A stretch of DNA of 43,905 bases from assembly GCA_022842165.1 (NCBI GenBank), contig JALHQC010000034.1, forward strand, positions 1-43,905, given 5' to 3'. Below the pieces are notes generated by a model that ran no database searches, was not told the origin of the DNA, and was given only the letters and a program-made list of their open reading frames with translations. A program made the position numbers and the translations under genes. The stretch is from a bacterium (GTDB lineage: Bacteria; Pseudomonadota; Alphaproteobacteria; Rhizobiales; Aestuariivirgaceae). Positions 25,047-35,073 of the stretch are shown here, in pieces (position 1 is the first letter of the stretch; every line of letters begins with the position of its first letter).

Positions 25047-26228
25047 CTACACGATTCCGAGATCGCGGCCCGCTTCGGTAAAGGCTGAGATTGCGGCATC
25101 GACGTCGGCCGTGGAATGGGCGGCGGACATCTGGGTGCGGATACGGGCCTGGCCCTTCGGCACCACGGGGAAGAAAAACCCGGTGACGTAGATGCCGCGT
25201 TCATAAAGCTTGACCGCCATGTCCTGCGCGAGCTTCGCCTCGTCCAGCATGACGGGAATGATCGGGTGCTCGCCGTCAAGAAGCCTGAAGCCCGCGGCGG
25301 CCATTCCGGCGCGGAAGCGCTTCGCATTCTCGAAAAGTTTCGCGCGGAGGGCATCCCCCTGCTCGGCCAGGTCGATCGCCTTGAGGCTGGCGGCGACGAT
25401 GGGGGGCGGCAGCGCGTTGGAGAAGAGATAGGGCCGCGCCCGCTGGCGCATCAGGTCGACAATCGGTTTCGAGGCCGCGATGTAGCCGCCGGCCGAGCCG
25501 CTTAAGGCCTTGCCGAAGGTGCCGGTGAGGATATCGACCATAACGCCGGCCCGCTGCGGCGTGCCCCGGCCCTGCGGCCCGATGAAGCCGGTGGCGTGGC
25601 AATCATCCACCATGATCAGCGCGTCATGCCGGTCCGCCAGCTTGCGGATGTCGCCCAGCCTGGCGAAATACCCATCCATCGAGAAGACGCCATCGGTGAC
25701 GATGATGACGCGGCGGGCGCCGCCCTCGCGCGCGGATTTCATCTGGGTTTCGAGGTCGTTCATGTCGCCATTGGCGAAGCGGAAGCGCCTGGCCTTCGAG
25801 AGCCTGATGCCGTCGATGATGGAGGCATGGTTCAATGCGTCCGACACGATCGCGTCCTGCTCGCCGAACAGCGGTTCGAACACGGCGCCATTGGCATCGA
25901 AGCAGGCGGCAAACAGGATCGAATCCTCCATGCCGAGATAATCCGCGATGCGGCGCTCGAGCGCGAGGTGCAGATCGGACGTGCCGCAGATGAAGCGGAC
26001 CGAGGCCATGCCCAGCCCGTGCGTGTCGAGCGCTTCCTTCGCGGCGGCGATCAATTCCGGATGATCGGCCAGGCCAAGATAGTTGTTGGCGCAGAAGTTC
26101 AGAACCTCGCGGCCGCCCGCCACCTCGATATGGGACGACTGGTGTCCGAGGATGGGCCGCTCGGTCTTCCACAGGGACTGGGCGCGGATCGCTGCAAGTT
26201 CGGCGGAGATGTCGCTCAGGGTGCTCAT
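25047..26228 (-). CDS. kbl: Glycine C-acetyltransferase (2-amino-3-ketobutyrate CoA ligase)
   Basis: A 393-residue PLP enzyme that cleaves 2-amino-3-ketobutyrate with CoA into glycine and acetyl-CoA, completing the threonine pathway begun by Tdh. Seen are [34 protein letters not shown], the [17 protein letters not shown] block, [18 protein letters not shown] and the PLP lysine K240 in [13 protein letters not shown] 26228 is preferred because AGGG lies 8 nt upstream; an in-frame GTG lies 9 bp earlier. The FMN-enzyme gene and tdh follow on the same strand with gaps of 88 and 29 bp. Confidence 0.94.
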   Translation of the reverse strand: MSTLSDISAELAAIRAQSLWKTERPILGHQSSHIEVAGGREVLNFCANNYLGLADHPELIAAAKEALDTHGLGMASVRFICGTSDLHLALERRIADYLGMEDSILFAACFDANGAVFEPLFGEQDAIVSDALNHASIIDGIRLSKARRFRFANGDMNDLETQMKSAREGGARRVIIVTDGVFSMDGYFARLGDIRKLADRHDALIMVDDCHATGFIGPQGRGTPQRAGVMVDILTGTFGKALSGSAGGYIAASKPIVDLMRQRARPYLFSNALPPPIVAASLKAIDLAEQGDALRAKLFENAKRFRAGMAAAGFRLLDGEHPIIPVMLDEAKLAQDMAVKLYERGIYVTGFFFPVVPKGQARIRTQMSAAHSTADVDAAISAFTEAGRDLGIV

Positions 26229-26277
26229 GGGCGGCACCCTACTCCGGGCCGCGCGCCAGCAAAAGCGTCGATGTCTC

Positions 26278-26889
26278 TCACCTGACGACGACTTTGGCCC
26301 CTACGGGCACGCTGCCGTAAAGCTCGAAGGCATCCTCGTTCAGCATGCGGATGCAGCCTGAGGATGCCGCCTTGCCGATCGACCACGGTTCATTTGTGCC
26401 GTGGATGCGATAGAGCGTGTCGATGCCGTTCTGGAAGAGATAGAGGGCGCGGGCGCCAAGCGGGTTTTCTGGCCCGCCCTTCACCTGAACTGGAAGCTTC
26501 GGGTTGCGGCGGCGCATGTTGGCGGTGGGCGTCCAGGTCGGCCACTTGGCCTTCCGGCCGACCACGGCACTGCCCTTCCAGGCGGCCCCTTCGCGGCCCA
26601 CCGCGATGCCGAAGCGTATGGCGCGGCGGGGCGCGGTGACGAAATAGAGAAAGCGGTTGGCGGCATCGACGACCAGCGTATCGGGGCCTTCCGGCCCCTC
26701 GAAGCGCACATCCTGACGGCGGAAGGCGGGCGGGATCTTCCGTATGTTGACGATGTCGATGTTGAAAGGCTTGTCCGGAATGACGCCCACCACCCATTCG
26801 GATTCGTCCCGATCCTTCGCGGCATGAGCGGACGGAACAAGCGCGGCGGCGGAGGCGGCGAGCAGAAGACTGCGGCGGGTAAGCATCAT
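26278..26889 (-). CDS. L,D-transpeptidase (YkuD domain), third copy
   Basis: A 203-residue exported enzyme. It starts [16 protein letters not shown], a possible twin-arginine signal, with cleavage near AHAA (residues 21-24). The YkuD domain spans about 70-203, with HGTN (163-166) and SSGCIRM (176-182), Cys179 as nucleophile. It shares the [11 protein letters not shown]-type and [14 protein letters not shown] blocks with the copies at 2991 and 38160, so these three are paralogues. ATG 26889 starts directly at the signal; the frame is open upstream but that part overlaps the promoter of the divergent TPR gene. Expected role: 3-3 crosslinks or protein attachment to peptidoglycan. Confidence 0.9.
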   Translation of the reverse strand: MMLTRRSLLLAASAAALVPSAHAAKDRDESEWVVGVIPDKPFNIDIVNIRKIPPAFRRQDVRFEGPEGPDTLVVDAANRFLYFVTAPRRAIRFGIAVGREGAAWKGSAVVGRKAKWPTWTPTANMRRRNPKLPVQVKGGPENPLGARALYLFQNGIDTLYRIHGTNEPWSIGKAASSGCIRMLNEDAFELYGSVPVGAKVVVR

Positions 26890-26963
26890 GGTGCGGTCAT
26901 ATCCGCAACGGTGAAAGATTTGAAGCGAAAGCGCGATGCTCCGCACAGTTCCGGAGCGGGGAC

Positions 26964-26992
26964 TTGACACGCAGTCAACACTTTCATGTAAT
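26964..26992 (+). promoter_or_regulatory. Near-consensus σ70 promoter of the TPR gene
   Basis: TTGACA (26964-26969), a 17-bp spacer, and TGTAAT (26987-26992), 27 bp before ATG 27020. The -35 box and spacing are perfect, and the -10 box has one change from TATAAT. This predicts a leader of about 20 nt. Confidence 0.7.
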
Positions 26993-27019
26993 CCTTGGCC
27001 ATCGTCATTTTCGGTTCAC

Positions 27020-29137
27020 ATGTTCCGGCGTCCTCGCTCCGCGCTTTCCACGGCTGTCCTGCTGGTCTTGCTGCTGGCCATCTCCGCCCGGCCCAGCGCG
27101 GCCTCGTGGACGGACTGCATCACCGATCCCGCGCAAGAGGCGCTGGCGAGTTGCACGGCGATGCTCAGAGTCTTTCCGGAGCCTGGGCATTTCTGGGCGA
27201 TTGCCCTCCGGAAACGGTCGATCGCTCATTTCGAACTCAAGAATTACGCGGACGCGATTTCCGACAGCGGCACGATAATCACGGTGGGCTACGGACTTGC
27301 CGAGGATTTCGAGCGGCGATCCAACGCCTATACCTGGCTCAACGACTGGGAAAAAGCGCTGGCGGACGCGCGGCAGGCTCACAGGATGGACCCGCAAAGC
27401 GAGACGGTGAGATGGAGCCTGGCCGTTGCCGAACTGGAAATGGGCCATTACGGCGAAGCTGTCCAGCATCTCAATGCGTTGAAGCTGGCCTATCCCAGGG
27501 ATGCGGATATCGAGTCCAAGCTTGGCCTTGCCCATGATGGGCTGGGGGAGACGGAAAAAGCGCTCGAATTCTACCGTCAGGCGACTATCCTGAAGCCCGA
27601 GGACAGTTGGCGGTGGCTCGACCGCGGCATCTTGGAATTCGAACTGGACCTGAACGCGGAGAGTGAGAAGAGCCTTGGCGAGGCGTTGAGGCTCGATCCG
27701 CGCAATTCCGACGCGTTTTACTGGCGGGCCTGGCAACAGTACCTCCGCAATGACTATGCCCGCGCAGCAGCCGATATCGGCGCCGCCATCGCGATCGATC
27801 CGCAAGCACGATACAAGGTGCTGCGCGGCTTCAATGACGTTGCGTCCGGAAATCTCGACGCGGCGCAGAAGGAACTCGACGGGTTGTGGGCCAGCGGCGG
27901 CAGCGACGACACGAAGTATCAGCTGCGCGGCCGAATCGAGGCGGCACGGGACGATCATGCGGCGGCGGTAAAATCCTTCGAGGAAGCGATCGCCCGCGAC
28001 AGCAAGAATACTGCGGCGCTGTTCGACAGCGCCAAATCCTACCGGGCGCTGGGAGAAAATGAAAAGGCCGATCAGCGTTTCAGCGCCACTCTGGCGCGCT
28101 GGACCACGAATGCCGAAGTCTTCTATCTGCGGGCTGGCGTGCGCCTCGACCTCGGCAACATCGAGGAGGCGCTTGCCGATGCTGAAGCCGCGGTGAAATT
28201 CGATCCGGCCTGGGCGGCTGCCTATGCGAGGCGCTCGCAGGTCCATATGCGGAAGCTGCTCTACGTGAATGCGGAAGCAGACTGCCGCAAGGCATTGACG
28301 ATCGACGCCGCCTTTGTGGATGCGCGCATCGACTGTGCATGGGCTGCATGGAACCTCGACGGGCTCGAGCGTGCGCTTGCCGACTACGACATATTGCTGA
28401 AACGATTTCCGGAAGATACCGGCCTAATCGGCGAAAGGGCGGAACTGCTTTACGCCCTGAACCGCCGCGCCGAAGCCTTCGAGGAAGCGGAGCGCGCGGT
28501 GAAGATGACGCCGTCTTCGGCCACGGCGCTGCTGCATCGTGGCTCGATCATGGAGCAGGACGGGCGCTATCAGGCCGCCTTCAGCGATTACTCGCGAGCC
28601 ATCGGAATCGACCCCGAAAACGCCTGGGGATACGAGGCGCGGGCCTACTGGTATCTGGGTGAGGACCTGATCGCCAACGCCATGGCGGACTGCCGCGTCA
28701 TGATGGCGAAGCTGCCGAAGGCGCCCGCTTCCTACCGCTGCATGGCCCGGACAGCACGGGAGGGAGGCGAAATCGCCGATGCGCTGGCATGGCTCGACAA
28801 GGCACGGGAGATGAATGTGAACTACGGCCCGGCCTATTACGACCGCGCGGTGATACAGAGAGAGAATGGCCTCTATGAGGATGCGCTCCAACTCTTCGGC
28901 AAGGCAGTATCGCTGAGCTACCGGAAGGCGGACTCGCTGATCCTGCGCGGCGACACGCATTTCGACCTGGGCGACATGGCTTCCGCCCTGAAGGACTATC
29001 GCGCGGCAGCGGGCATTGCGCGCGGCTGGCGGATCGAGAGTGCACGGTCGCGCATAACGGCCATCGAGAACCGGACTGGCGCTTCGGGCGACGATGACCG
29101 CAGGCTCTATCCCGGGCGTGGCCACCGGCGGCACTAG
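27020..29137 (+). CDS. Exported multi-TPR protein, 705 aa
   Basis: ATG 27020 gives a signal peptide ([20 protein letters not shown], cleavage near PSAAS). The mature protein is almost entirely tetratricopeptide repeats of ~34 residues, about sixteen to eighteen by eye. Recurrent phrases are AL-LDP-N--A-Y-RA and EEAI-RD-KN--ALF. TPR superhelices bind other proteins; a periplasmic scaffold or assembly role is likely, but the partner is unknown. It has a near-consensus promoter and is divergent from an L,D-transpeptidase gene. The C-terminus is short, basic and disordered ([15 protein letters not shown]). trmFO starts 53 bp after its stop. Confidence 0.85.
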   Translation: MFRRPRSALSTAVLLVLLLAISARPSAASWTDCITDPAQEALASCTAMLRVFPEPGHFWAIALRKRSIAHFELKNYADAISDSGTIITVGYGLAEDFERRSNAYTWLNDWEKALADARQAHRMDPQSETVRWSLAVAELEMGHYGEAVQHLNALKLAYPRDADIESKLGLAHDGLGETEKALEFYRQATILKPEDSWRWLDRGILEFELDLNAESEKSLGEALRLDPRNSDAFYWRAWQQYLRNDYARAAADIGAAIAIDPQARYKVLRGFNDVASGNLDAAQKELDGLWASGGSDDTKYQLRGRIEAARDDHAAAVKSFEEAIARDSKNTAALFDSAKSYRALGENEKADQRFSATLARWTTNAEVFYLRAGVRLDLGNIEEALADAEAAVKFDPAWAAAYARRSQVHMRKLLYVNAEADCRKALTIDAAFVDARIDCAWAAWNLDGLERALADYDILLKRFPEDTGLIGERAELLYALNRRAEAFEEAERAVKMTPSSATALLHRGSIMEQDGRYQAAFSDYSRAIGIDPENAWGYEARAYWYLGEDLIANAMADCRVMMAKLPKAPASYRCMARTAREGGEIADALAWLDKAREMNVNYGPAYYDRAVIQRENGLYEDALQLFGKAVSLSYRKADSLILRGDTHFDLGDMASALKDYRAAAGIARGWRIESARSRITAIENRTGASGDDDRRLYPGRGHRRH

Positions 29138-29190
29138 GTAGGCGTGTCCCATCGTTTGAAGGGACAGGCCGCGCGTGCTACATGCCGCCC

Positions 29191-30597
29191 ATGAAACAGG
29201 AACTCCATATCATCGGCGCCGGAATGGCGGGTTCGGAAGCGGCGTGGCAGGCGGTGAGTGCCGGCGTGCCCGTGGTGCTGCACGAGATGCGCCCTCATAT
29301 TGGCACCGAGGCCCACAAGACCGGGGGCTTTGCCGAACTCGTCTGCTCCAATTCGTTCCGCTCGGATGATGCCGAGCAGAATGCGGTGGGGCTTCTCCAC
29401 TGGGAAATGCGGCGGGCGGGTTCGCTCATCATGGGCATGGCGGACCGCCATAAGGTGCCGGCCGGAGGCGCGCTCGCCGTCGACCGCGATGCCTTTTCTG
29501 AGGAAGTGACGGAAACGCTGAAGCGCCATCCGCTGGTGCGCGTTGAGACTGGAGAAATTGCGGGCCTGCCGCCGCCCGACTGGCGGCACGTCATCATCGC
29601 CACGGGGCCCCTCACCTCGCCCGCGCTGGCTGAAGCGATCCGCGCGTTGACGGGCGAGGAGTCGCTCGCCTTCTTCGACGCGATTGCGCCGATCATCCAC
29701 CGCGAGACGATCGACATGGATATTGCGTGGTTCCAGTCGCGCTACGACAAGGTGGGGCCTGGCGGCACCGGCAAGGACTATATCAACTGCCCGATGGACC
29801 GCGAGCAATATGCTGCATTCATCCGTGCACTGATGGAAGCGGAGAAGGCCGATTTCAAGGAATGGGAGAAGTCGACTCCCTATTTCAACGGCTGCCTGCC
29901 GATCGAGGTGATGGCGGAAAGCGGGCCCGAAACGCTGCGGCATGGGCCGATGAAACCGCGCGGGCTGACCAATGCGCACAAGCCGGACGAGAAGGCCTAT
30001 GCCGTCGTCCAGCTTCGCCAGGACAACAGGCTTGGCACCCTCTACAACATGGTCGGCTTCCAGACGAAAATGAAATATGCCGATCAGGTGAAGGTGTTCC
30101 GCACCATTCCGGGGCTGGAAAAGGCCGAGTTCGCGCGGCTGGGCGGGCTGCACCGCAACACCTTCCTCAACAGCCCGCGTGTGCTGGATCAGCAGTTGCG
30201 CCTCAAGGCCGACCTGAGGCTGCGCTTCGCTGGCCAGGTGACGGGCGTCGAAGGCTATGTGGAAAGCGCGGCGATGGGCCTGATGGCGGGGCGCATGGCG
30301 GTTGCCGAAATCAGAGGCGAGGCCTTTGCGCCGCCCCCGTCCACCACCGCGCATGGCGCACTCATCAACCACATCACCGGCGGACATATCGAGACGACCG
30401 ATGCGGGCGGCTCGTCCTTCCAGCCGATGAACGTGAATTTCGGGCTGTTTCCACCGATCGAGAAGATCAAGGTGCTGGAAGGCAAGCGCCTGAAGCATCC
30501 CGAACAGGCGGTTGCGCGGAAACTCGCCTACACGGCGCGGGCAAAGGCCGCTTTCAGTGAGTGGCTCGACCGTTCGCGGGCGAAGGCGGCGGAGTAG
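29191..30597 (+). CDS. trmFO: Folate/FAD-dependent tRNA m5U54 methyltransferase
   Basis: A 468-residue flavoprotein that methylates U54 in the T-loop of tRNA using methylene-tetrahydrofolate. It has the FAD-binding [14 protein letters not shown] at the N-terminus, [17 protein letters not shown] (with the catalytic Cys in LVCSNS), [45 protein letters not shown] and HRNTFLN, all diagnostic of TrmFO (formerly Gid). ATG 29191 gives the usual MKxxxHIIGAG start; an ATG 9 bp earlier is possible. It converges on the amphi-Trp gene with 12 bp between stops. Confidence 0.96.
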   Translation: MKQELHIIGAGMAGSEAAWQAVSAGVPVVLHEMRPHIGTEAHKTGGFAELVCSNSFRSDDAEQNAVGLLHWEMRRAGSLIMGMADRHKVPAGGALAVDRDAFSEEVTETLKRHPLVRVETGEIAGLPPPDWRHVIIATGPLTSPALAEAIRALTGEESLAFFDAIAPIIHRETIDMDIAWFQSRYDKVGPGGTGKDYINCPMDREQYAAFIRALMEAEKADFKEWEKSTPYFNGCLPIEVMAESGPETLRHGPMKPRGLTNAHKPDEKAYAVVQLRQDNRLGTLYNMVGFQTKMKYADQVKVFRTIPGLEKAEFARLGGLHRNTFLNSPRVLDQQLRLKADLRLRFAGQVTGVEGYVESAAMGLMAGRMAVAEIRGEAFAPPPSTTAHGALINHITGGHIETTDAGGSSFQPMNVNFGLFPPIEKIKVLEGKRLKHPEQAVARKLAYTARAKAAFSEWLDRSRAKAAE

Positions 30598-30609
30598 ACG
30601 AAAGCTGGC

Positions 30610-30840
30610 TCAGTCTTTCAGCCTGGACCATTTGATCTGGAACTCGATCTCCTCGTCGTCCTCGCCGCGCTCATGCTCGAGATTGTAGGTTGCGCCGGTG
30701 GGGACCGAAATTCTTTCGCCGGCGATGCTGATCTCGAATCGCGCGCCGGTTTCCAGAGCATCGGCAAGACGCCGGAGCTTGTCGATGAAGGCTGGCAGCG
30801 GATAGTCCTTCTCAATGTCCCGTTTCGGTTTCATCGCCAT
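30610..30840 (-). CDS. amphi-Trp domain protein
   Basis: A 76-residue protein preceded by AAGGAG 7 nt before ATG 30840. The whole length fits the amphi-Trp domain: a helical start (DIEKDYPLPAFIDKLRRLADALE) and alternating beta-strands ending in EIEFQIKWSR, with the conserved tryptophan. The family is small, widespread and of unknown function. It lies 31 bp downstream of the NDUFAF6-like gene on the same strand and may be the last gene of the sec operon transcript. Confidence 0.8.
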   Translation of the reverse strand: MAMKPKRDIEKDYPLPAFIDKLRRLADALETGARFEISIAGERISVPTGATYNLEHERGEDDEEIEFQIKWSRLKD

Positions 30841-30871
30841 GTCGGTTCTCCTTCATCGATTGAAGTTCAGC

Positions 30872-31627
30872 CTAGAAGCGGTCCTGTCTTGCCGACCACC
30901 AGAGTGCGAGCTGGCGGCGGGCTTGCGAGACGTCCGTCAGATTTTCCGGATTGCGCAGGGTTTTTCGGAGATAGAGGTTCGTGAGGCTTGACGGCAGAAA
31001 TGCGGCGAGGGCTTCGTGCGGGATGCTGGGCCGCAGAGCGCGCGCCTCGTTCAGCCGCTTTTCGGCATGCGCGGCCGCAGCTTTCACGTCCATGCCGGGC
31101 GGCAGGAACTTGCCGCGATGCCGGGGGTCGCGCAGTACCTGAGAAAGCCCGTAGCCAACGCCTGCCAGGCCGGCGGCATCGGAGGCAGACTGGGCCGCAC
31201 TGCCGGCGAGGATCAATGCCGCCATCTGGATCAACGCCGAAGACGTTTCGCCGAGATAGCCTTCAAGCTGCGTGAGGCCGGGCATGGGGTCGTCGAAGAG
31301 ATCGAATTCATGCGCGGTGACGAGATTCAGCAGCGCGTGTTGCGGCAGGCTGCCAGCCTCGATGGCGCGGGCGAGCGGTTCGGCCACCGGATGGCCAGCA
31401 ACCGTACCCTCGTAGATTCCATCGATCGTATCGCGCCACCATTGGAGGCGGATCAGCCCAATCTGCGGCTCGCTCACGGCCTCTCTGATGCGGGTGATTT
31501 CGAGATTGAAGGCATAGAGCGCCAGCAGGTGCGGACGCTTGCTGTCCGGCGCGAAGAGGCTAGCGAGGAAGCGGTCCTTGTCGCCCGAGCGCACCAGTTC
31601 GAAGCAATGATCGTCCGCTGCGGTCAT
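30872..31627 (-). CDS. Squalene/phytoene synthase family protein, NDUFAF6-like
   Basis: A 251-residue member of the isoprenoid synthase fold. It resembles NDUFAF6, the mitochondrial complex I assembly factor, rather than a carotenoid enzyme. The first Asp-rich motif of true phytoene synthases is replaced (LYAFNLEITRIREAVSEPQ), and the second is reduced to YGLSQVLRDP. It also contains GLIRLQWWRDTIDGIY. Its ATG overlaps the stop of the NDUFAF3-like gene (ATGA, 31627-31624). Pairing with that gene supports a role in respiratory complex assembly over lipid synthesis, but this is inference. Confidence 0.85.
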   Translation of the reverse strand: MTAADDHCFELVRSGDKDRFLASLFAPDSKRPHLLALYAFNLEITRIREAVSEPQIGLIRLQWWRDTIDGIYEGTVAGHPVAEPLARAIEAGSLPQHALLNLVTAHEFDLFDDPMPGLTQLEGYLGETSSALIQMAALILAGSAAQSASDAAGLAGVGYGLSQVLRDPRHRGKFLPPGMDVKAAAAHAEKRLNEARALRPSIPHEALAAFLPSSLTNLYLRKTLRNPENLTDVSQARRQLALWWSARQDRF

Positions 31628-31998
31628 GGGGCGTGATCGACGGCAATCAGCGCTGCCGCGACCTTGCGGCCCTCGTGAAGCAACAGATTGTAGGTGGCGA
31701 TGGCGTGGCCTGTCGCCATCGGGTCGATCATCATGCCGGACGACTCGATTGCCTCGCGCACGGCCTTGGGAGGGCGGGCCATTGTTGGTCCCATGCCGAT
31801 CAGCAGCAGGTCGATCTCGCCGCTTTCAGCCAGCGCCATGGCGAAATCCCCAGGCTTAAGCTCCAGGGGATCGGGGTTCCATGCATAGATGCCGGAAGGC
31901 AGCACGAGGATCGAGCCCCGGTGCGACATGCCTGCGAAGCTGAAGCCGCCCTGGCCATAGCCATCAACTGGCGCCTTGCCGGGGAAATGCGCCGTCAC
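31624..31998 (-). CDS. Mth938-like (DUF498) domain protein, NDUFAF3-like
   Basis: A 124-residue single-domain protein with the Mth938/DUF498 pattern: PVDGYGQGGFSF, GSILVLPSGIYAW, LLIGMGPTM near the middle, and MATGHAIATYNLLLHEGRKVAAALI at the end. The mitochondrial homologue NDUFAF3 is needed for complex I assembly. It overlaps secF upstream and the NDUFAF6-like gene downstream, each by the 4 bp ATGA, so translation of the three is coupled. No signal peptide is visible. Confidence 0.88.
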   Translation of the reverse strand: MTAHFPGKAPVDGYGQGGFSFAGMSHRGSILVLPSGIYAWNPDPLELKPGDFAMALAESGEIDLLLIGMGPTMARPPKAVREAIESSGMMIDPMATGHAIATYNLLLHEGRKVAAALIAVDHAP

Positions 31999-32945
31999 GG
32001 CTTGGCAGCCACCGCTGCCTTTCCTGCCGCTTCGGCCGCTTTCTTGGCATCGCGTTCGGTGCCGAGAAGAATGATCACCGGCGCCGCGATGAAGATCGAG
32101 GAATATGTGCCGATGATGACGCCCCAGATCATCGCGAAGGTGAAGCCGCGGATCACCTCGCCGCCGAAGATATAGAGCGAGAGCAGCGCGATCATGGTCG
32201 AGACGGAGGTCAGCAGTGTGCGCGGCAGCACCGAGTTGATCGAGAAGTCGATCAGGTCGGCCAGCGGCATCGACTTGTATTTCCGGAGATACTCGCGGAT
32301 GCGGTCGAAGACGACGACGGTATCGTTCAGCGAATAACCGATGATGGTGAGAATGGCGGCGATGATATTGAGGTTGAACTCCAGCCCGATGACGGCGAAG
32401 AGGCCGATCGACAGGATCACGTCATGGAAGAGTGAAAGCACACCGCCGGCCGCGAACTGCCATTCGAAGCGGATCCACAGATAGGCCAGGACGCCGATAA
32501 TCGACACGACCACCGCGAGAATGGCTTCCTGCGTCAGCTCCTGCGACACCTTGGGGCCGACGACTTCGACGCTTCTGAATTCAACACCAGCGCCGAGCGC
32601 CTGTTTCACCTTGGCGACGGCGGCCTGCTCCGCCGCTTCGCCGCCCTCCTGCGAGCCGATGCGGATCAGCACATCGCGCGGACTGCCGAATTCCTGAAGC
32701 TCGACGCTGCCAAGGTCCAACCCACCCAGCGTCGAGCGCAGCTGCTCGATATTGGCGGGCTCCGCGGTGCGGATGGTGATGACCGTGCCGCCCTTGAAAT
32801 CGACGCCATAGTTCAGGCCAATGGTAGCGAAAGCGAGAATGGACAGCGCGCAGAAGATGCCGGACAGCAGAAAGCCGAAACGGCTGACACGCAGAAAATT
32901 GAATTTCGTGCCATCTGGAATGAAGCGAACCGGTTTCCAGCGCAT
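31995..32945 (-). CDS. secF: Protein translocase subunit SecF
   Basis: A 316-residue inner-membrane protein with six membrane segments and the periplasmic domain. It has FGFLLSGIFCALSILA near the N-terminus, GVDFKGGTVITIRT, SLNDTVVVFDRIRE and RTLLTSVSTMIALLSLYIFGG, all typical of SecF. With SecD it uses the proton gradient to pull exported proteins through SecYEG. The start codon overlaps the secD stop by one base (TGATG, 32947-32943), and the stop overlaps the next gene. Confidence 0.96.
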   Translation of the reverse strand: MRWKPVRFIPDGTKFNFLRVSRFGFLLSGIFCALSILAFATIGLNYGVDFKGGTVITIRTAEPANIEQLRSTLGGLDLGSVELQEFGSPRDVLIRIGSQEGGEAAEQAAVAKVKQALGAGVEFRSVEVVGPKVSQELTQEAILAVVVSIIGVLAYLWIRFEWQFAAGGVLSLFHDVILSIGLFAVIGLEFNLNIIAAILTIIGYSLNDTVVVFDRIREYLRKYKSMPLADLIDFSINSVLPRTLLTSVSTMIALLSLYIFGGEVIRGFTFAMIWGVIIGTYSSIFIAAPVIILLGTERDAKKAAEAAGKAAVAAKP

Positions 32946-34621
32946 CAGAGCGGTATCTCCTTAGGCTTCGTTCTCTTGACCCAGAGGGCCGCGATCAGCC
33001 GCGTCAGGGTGAAGGCCGTGAACATGGTGGTGAAGATGCCGACCGCCAGCGTGACCGCGAAGCCGCGCACCGGGCCGGAGCCGATGCCAAAGAGTACGGC
33101 CGCCGCAATCAGCGTCGTGATGTTGGCGTCGAGAACGGTTGTGAGGGCTTCCTTGAAGCCGGTTTCGACCGCATTCACCGGCGTCCGCCCGTTGCGCCAT
33201 TCCTCGCGGATGCGCTCATAGACCAGCACGTTCGAGTCGATGGCCATGCCAAGCGTCAACACGATGCCGGCGATTCCCGGAAGGGTCAGCGTGAAGCCAA
33301 AGAACGACATGATAGCAAGCAGCATCAGAAGGTTCGCCACCAGCGCGATGTTGGCGAAGATGCCGAACAGCCCGTAAGGCAGAATGATGAAGAGCATGAT
33401 GCCGATGAGGCCGATGATGGCGGCGATGACGCCAGCGCGGATCGAATCCGAGCCGAGGCTGGGGCCAACGGTGCGTTCCTCGACAATGGTGAGCTTCGCG
33501 GGCAGCGCGCCCGAGCGCAGCACGATCGAGAGGTCGTTCGTCTCCTGAACCGTGAAGTTGCCGGAAATCTGGCCGGAGCCGCCGAGGATCGGCTCGTTGA
33601 TGCGCGGCGCGCTGACGATCACATCGTCAAGGATGATGGCGAAGGGGCGGCCGACATTGTCGCGCGTCAGGCGGGCGAAGCGCTCGGCGCCCTTGGTGTT
33701 GAAGCGGAAGGACACGACCGGATTGTTCTGCTGGTCGAAGGCGCCGCGCGCGTCGACCAGGTCGGCGCCGTCGACGGTGGCGCGGCTCGAGGTCTGCACC
33801 CAAAGCTTGTTGGGCAGCGCTTCGATCTCTGCTTCCGTGGGAACGGAAGTGGGGTCGCCGCGGGATTTCTTTTCTGCAATCAGGCTGTCGATGTCTTCCT
33901 TCTGCGGCAGCGCCCTGCAGTCCGGCGGCGGGTTCTGGCCAGGTGCCGTTGCCTGGTCCTCGCACAGCAGCTGGAAAGTCAGCTTGGCAGTGCGGCCGAT
34001 CACACTTTTCACCTGATCCGGATCCTGGATGCCCGGCAGCTGCACCACGATGCGGTCCTTGCCCTGCTGCTGGATCACCGGCTCGGAGGTGCCGAGCGCG
34101 TTGACGCGGTTCTCGACGATCCTGAGCGATTGTGAAACCGCGAGTGCAATCCTCGCATCGATACCGGCCTCGGAAAAATCGAAGGTGAACTGCTGGTCGC
34201 CGCTCGACAGGCTGAACAGCGTCGTCGCGGCGCCGGTGCCGAACATGCCGGTATCGAGCGGCTGCAGCAAGGTGCGGAGAGCGGTTTCCGCGTTCGCCAT
34301 GTCTTCCGGCTTGGTGATGCGCACGCGCACCCCGTTGTCGAAGCGGTTGAGGCCGCTGTAGCCGATCTTGGCCTCGCGGAGCGTGCCGCGGATATCGCTC
34401 GTCAGCTGCTGGGAGAGCCGCTCACGCAGGTCGACACGGTCGACTTCCAGCAGAACGTTCGAACCGCCCTGAAGATCGAGGCCCAGCGTCACCGGCCGCA
34501 GATTATAGGGCGCAAGCGCCCTTTGCATGTCCGCTGGGAGGATATTCGGCAGGGCAACGACGATCGAGAGAATCACCGAAGCGATAATCGCGATGATCTT
34601 CCAGCGGGGAAAATGCAGCAT
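32945..34621 (-). CDS. secD: Protein translocase subunit SecD
   Basis: A 558-residue protein with an N-terminal membrane helix and LGLDLQGGSNVLLEVD. Its large periplasmic P1 domain contains a hydrophilic insert with two Cys (LLCEDQ and PPDCRALPQ, about residues 218-236). The C-terminal bundle has NLSIVLRSGALPAKL-like and TLGMAIDSNVLVYERIREE motifs. It partners SecF and YajC at the SecYEG translocon. The length is moderate for an alphaproteobacterial SecD. It follows yajC by 6 bp. Confidence 0.96.
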   Translation of the reverse strand: MLHFPRWKIIAIIASVILSIVVALPNILPADMQRALAPYNLRPVTLGLDLQGGSNVLLEVDRVDLRERLSQQLTSDIRGTLREAKIGYSGLNRFDNGVRVRITKPEDMANAETALRTLLQPLDTGMFGTGAATTLFSLSSGDQQFTFDFSEAGIDARIALAVSQSLRIVENRVNALGTSEPVIQQQGKDRIVVQLPGIQDPDQVKSVIGRTAKLTFQLLCEDQATAPGQNPPPDCRALPQKEDIDSLIAEKKSRGDPTSVPTEAEIEALPNKLWVQTSSRATVDGADLVDARGAFDQQNNPVVSFRFNTKGAERFARLTRDNVGRPFAIILDDVIVSAPRINEPILGGSGQISGNFTVQETNDLSIVLRSGALPAKLTIVEERTVGPSLGSDSIRAGVIAAIIGLIGIMLFIILPYGLFGIFANIALVANLLMLLAIMSFFGFTLTLPGIAGIVLTLGMAIDSNVLVYERIREEWRNGRTPVNAVETGFKEALTTVLDANITTLIAAAVLFGIGSGPVRGFAVTLAVGIFTTMFTAFTLTRLIAALWVKRTKPKEIPL

Positions 34622-34627
34622 CGGCGC

Positions 34628-34963
34628 TTACTTGGTTTCAGCCTTGATGGGCTCGCCCTTGGCGCGCACATCGGCGATGCCTGAGCGCAGGACGCGAACC
34701 TTGATGTTTTCGCCGATCTCGACCTGTAGTTCGCTGTCGTCGACGACCTTCACGACCTTGCCGATAAGTCCGCCCGAGGTGATGATGGTGTCACCCTTGG
34801 CAACCTTCTTCAGCATTTCCTGATGGTCCTTCATCTTGCGCTGCTGCGGGCGGATCAGGAGGAAATAGAAGACGCCCATGATCAGCACGAGCGGCAGGAT
34901 CATGCCGATGAAGTCACCAGCACCGGGCGCGGCGGCCTGGGCATAAGCCGGGGTAATGAACAC
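34628..34963 (-). CDS. yajC: Preprotein translocase subunit YajC
   Basis: A 111-residue protein. The start is GTG 34963, with GGGAG 7 nt upstream; the frame is open further up but that part is not YajC-like. The product begins (V/M)FITPAYAQ, has one membrane segment (FIGMILPLVLIMGVFYFLLI), then the diagnostic RPQQRKMKDHQEMLKKVAKGDTI and TSGGLIGKV. First gene of yajC-secD-secF and the two assembly-factor-like genes. Divergent from the DUF815 ATPase with 110 bp between starts. Confidence 0.94.
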   Translation of the reverse strand: MFITPAYAQAAAPGAGDFIGMILPLVLIMGVFYFLLIRPQQRKMKDHQEMLKKVAKGDTIITSGGLIGKVVKVVDDSELQVEIGENIKVRVLRSGIADVRAKGEPIKAETK

Positions 34964-35073
34964 AGGTAGTCTCCCGAATAAAGTGTGCGCGGAATATAGC
35001 GACGGTTCTTGGCATTGCAACCAATGGATTGGGGTGGCTTTACGGGTCCTGCCCACTCGGATAAGAGGCTGCC

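Noticed and set aside
30872-31627. Phytoene or squalene synthase for carotenoids or hopanoids
   Set aside because: The first Asp-rich substrate-binding motif is absent, and there are no terpenoid genes nearby; it resembles NDUFAF6.
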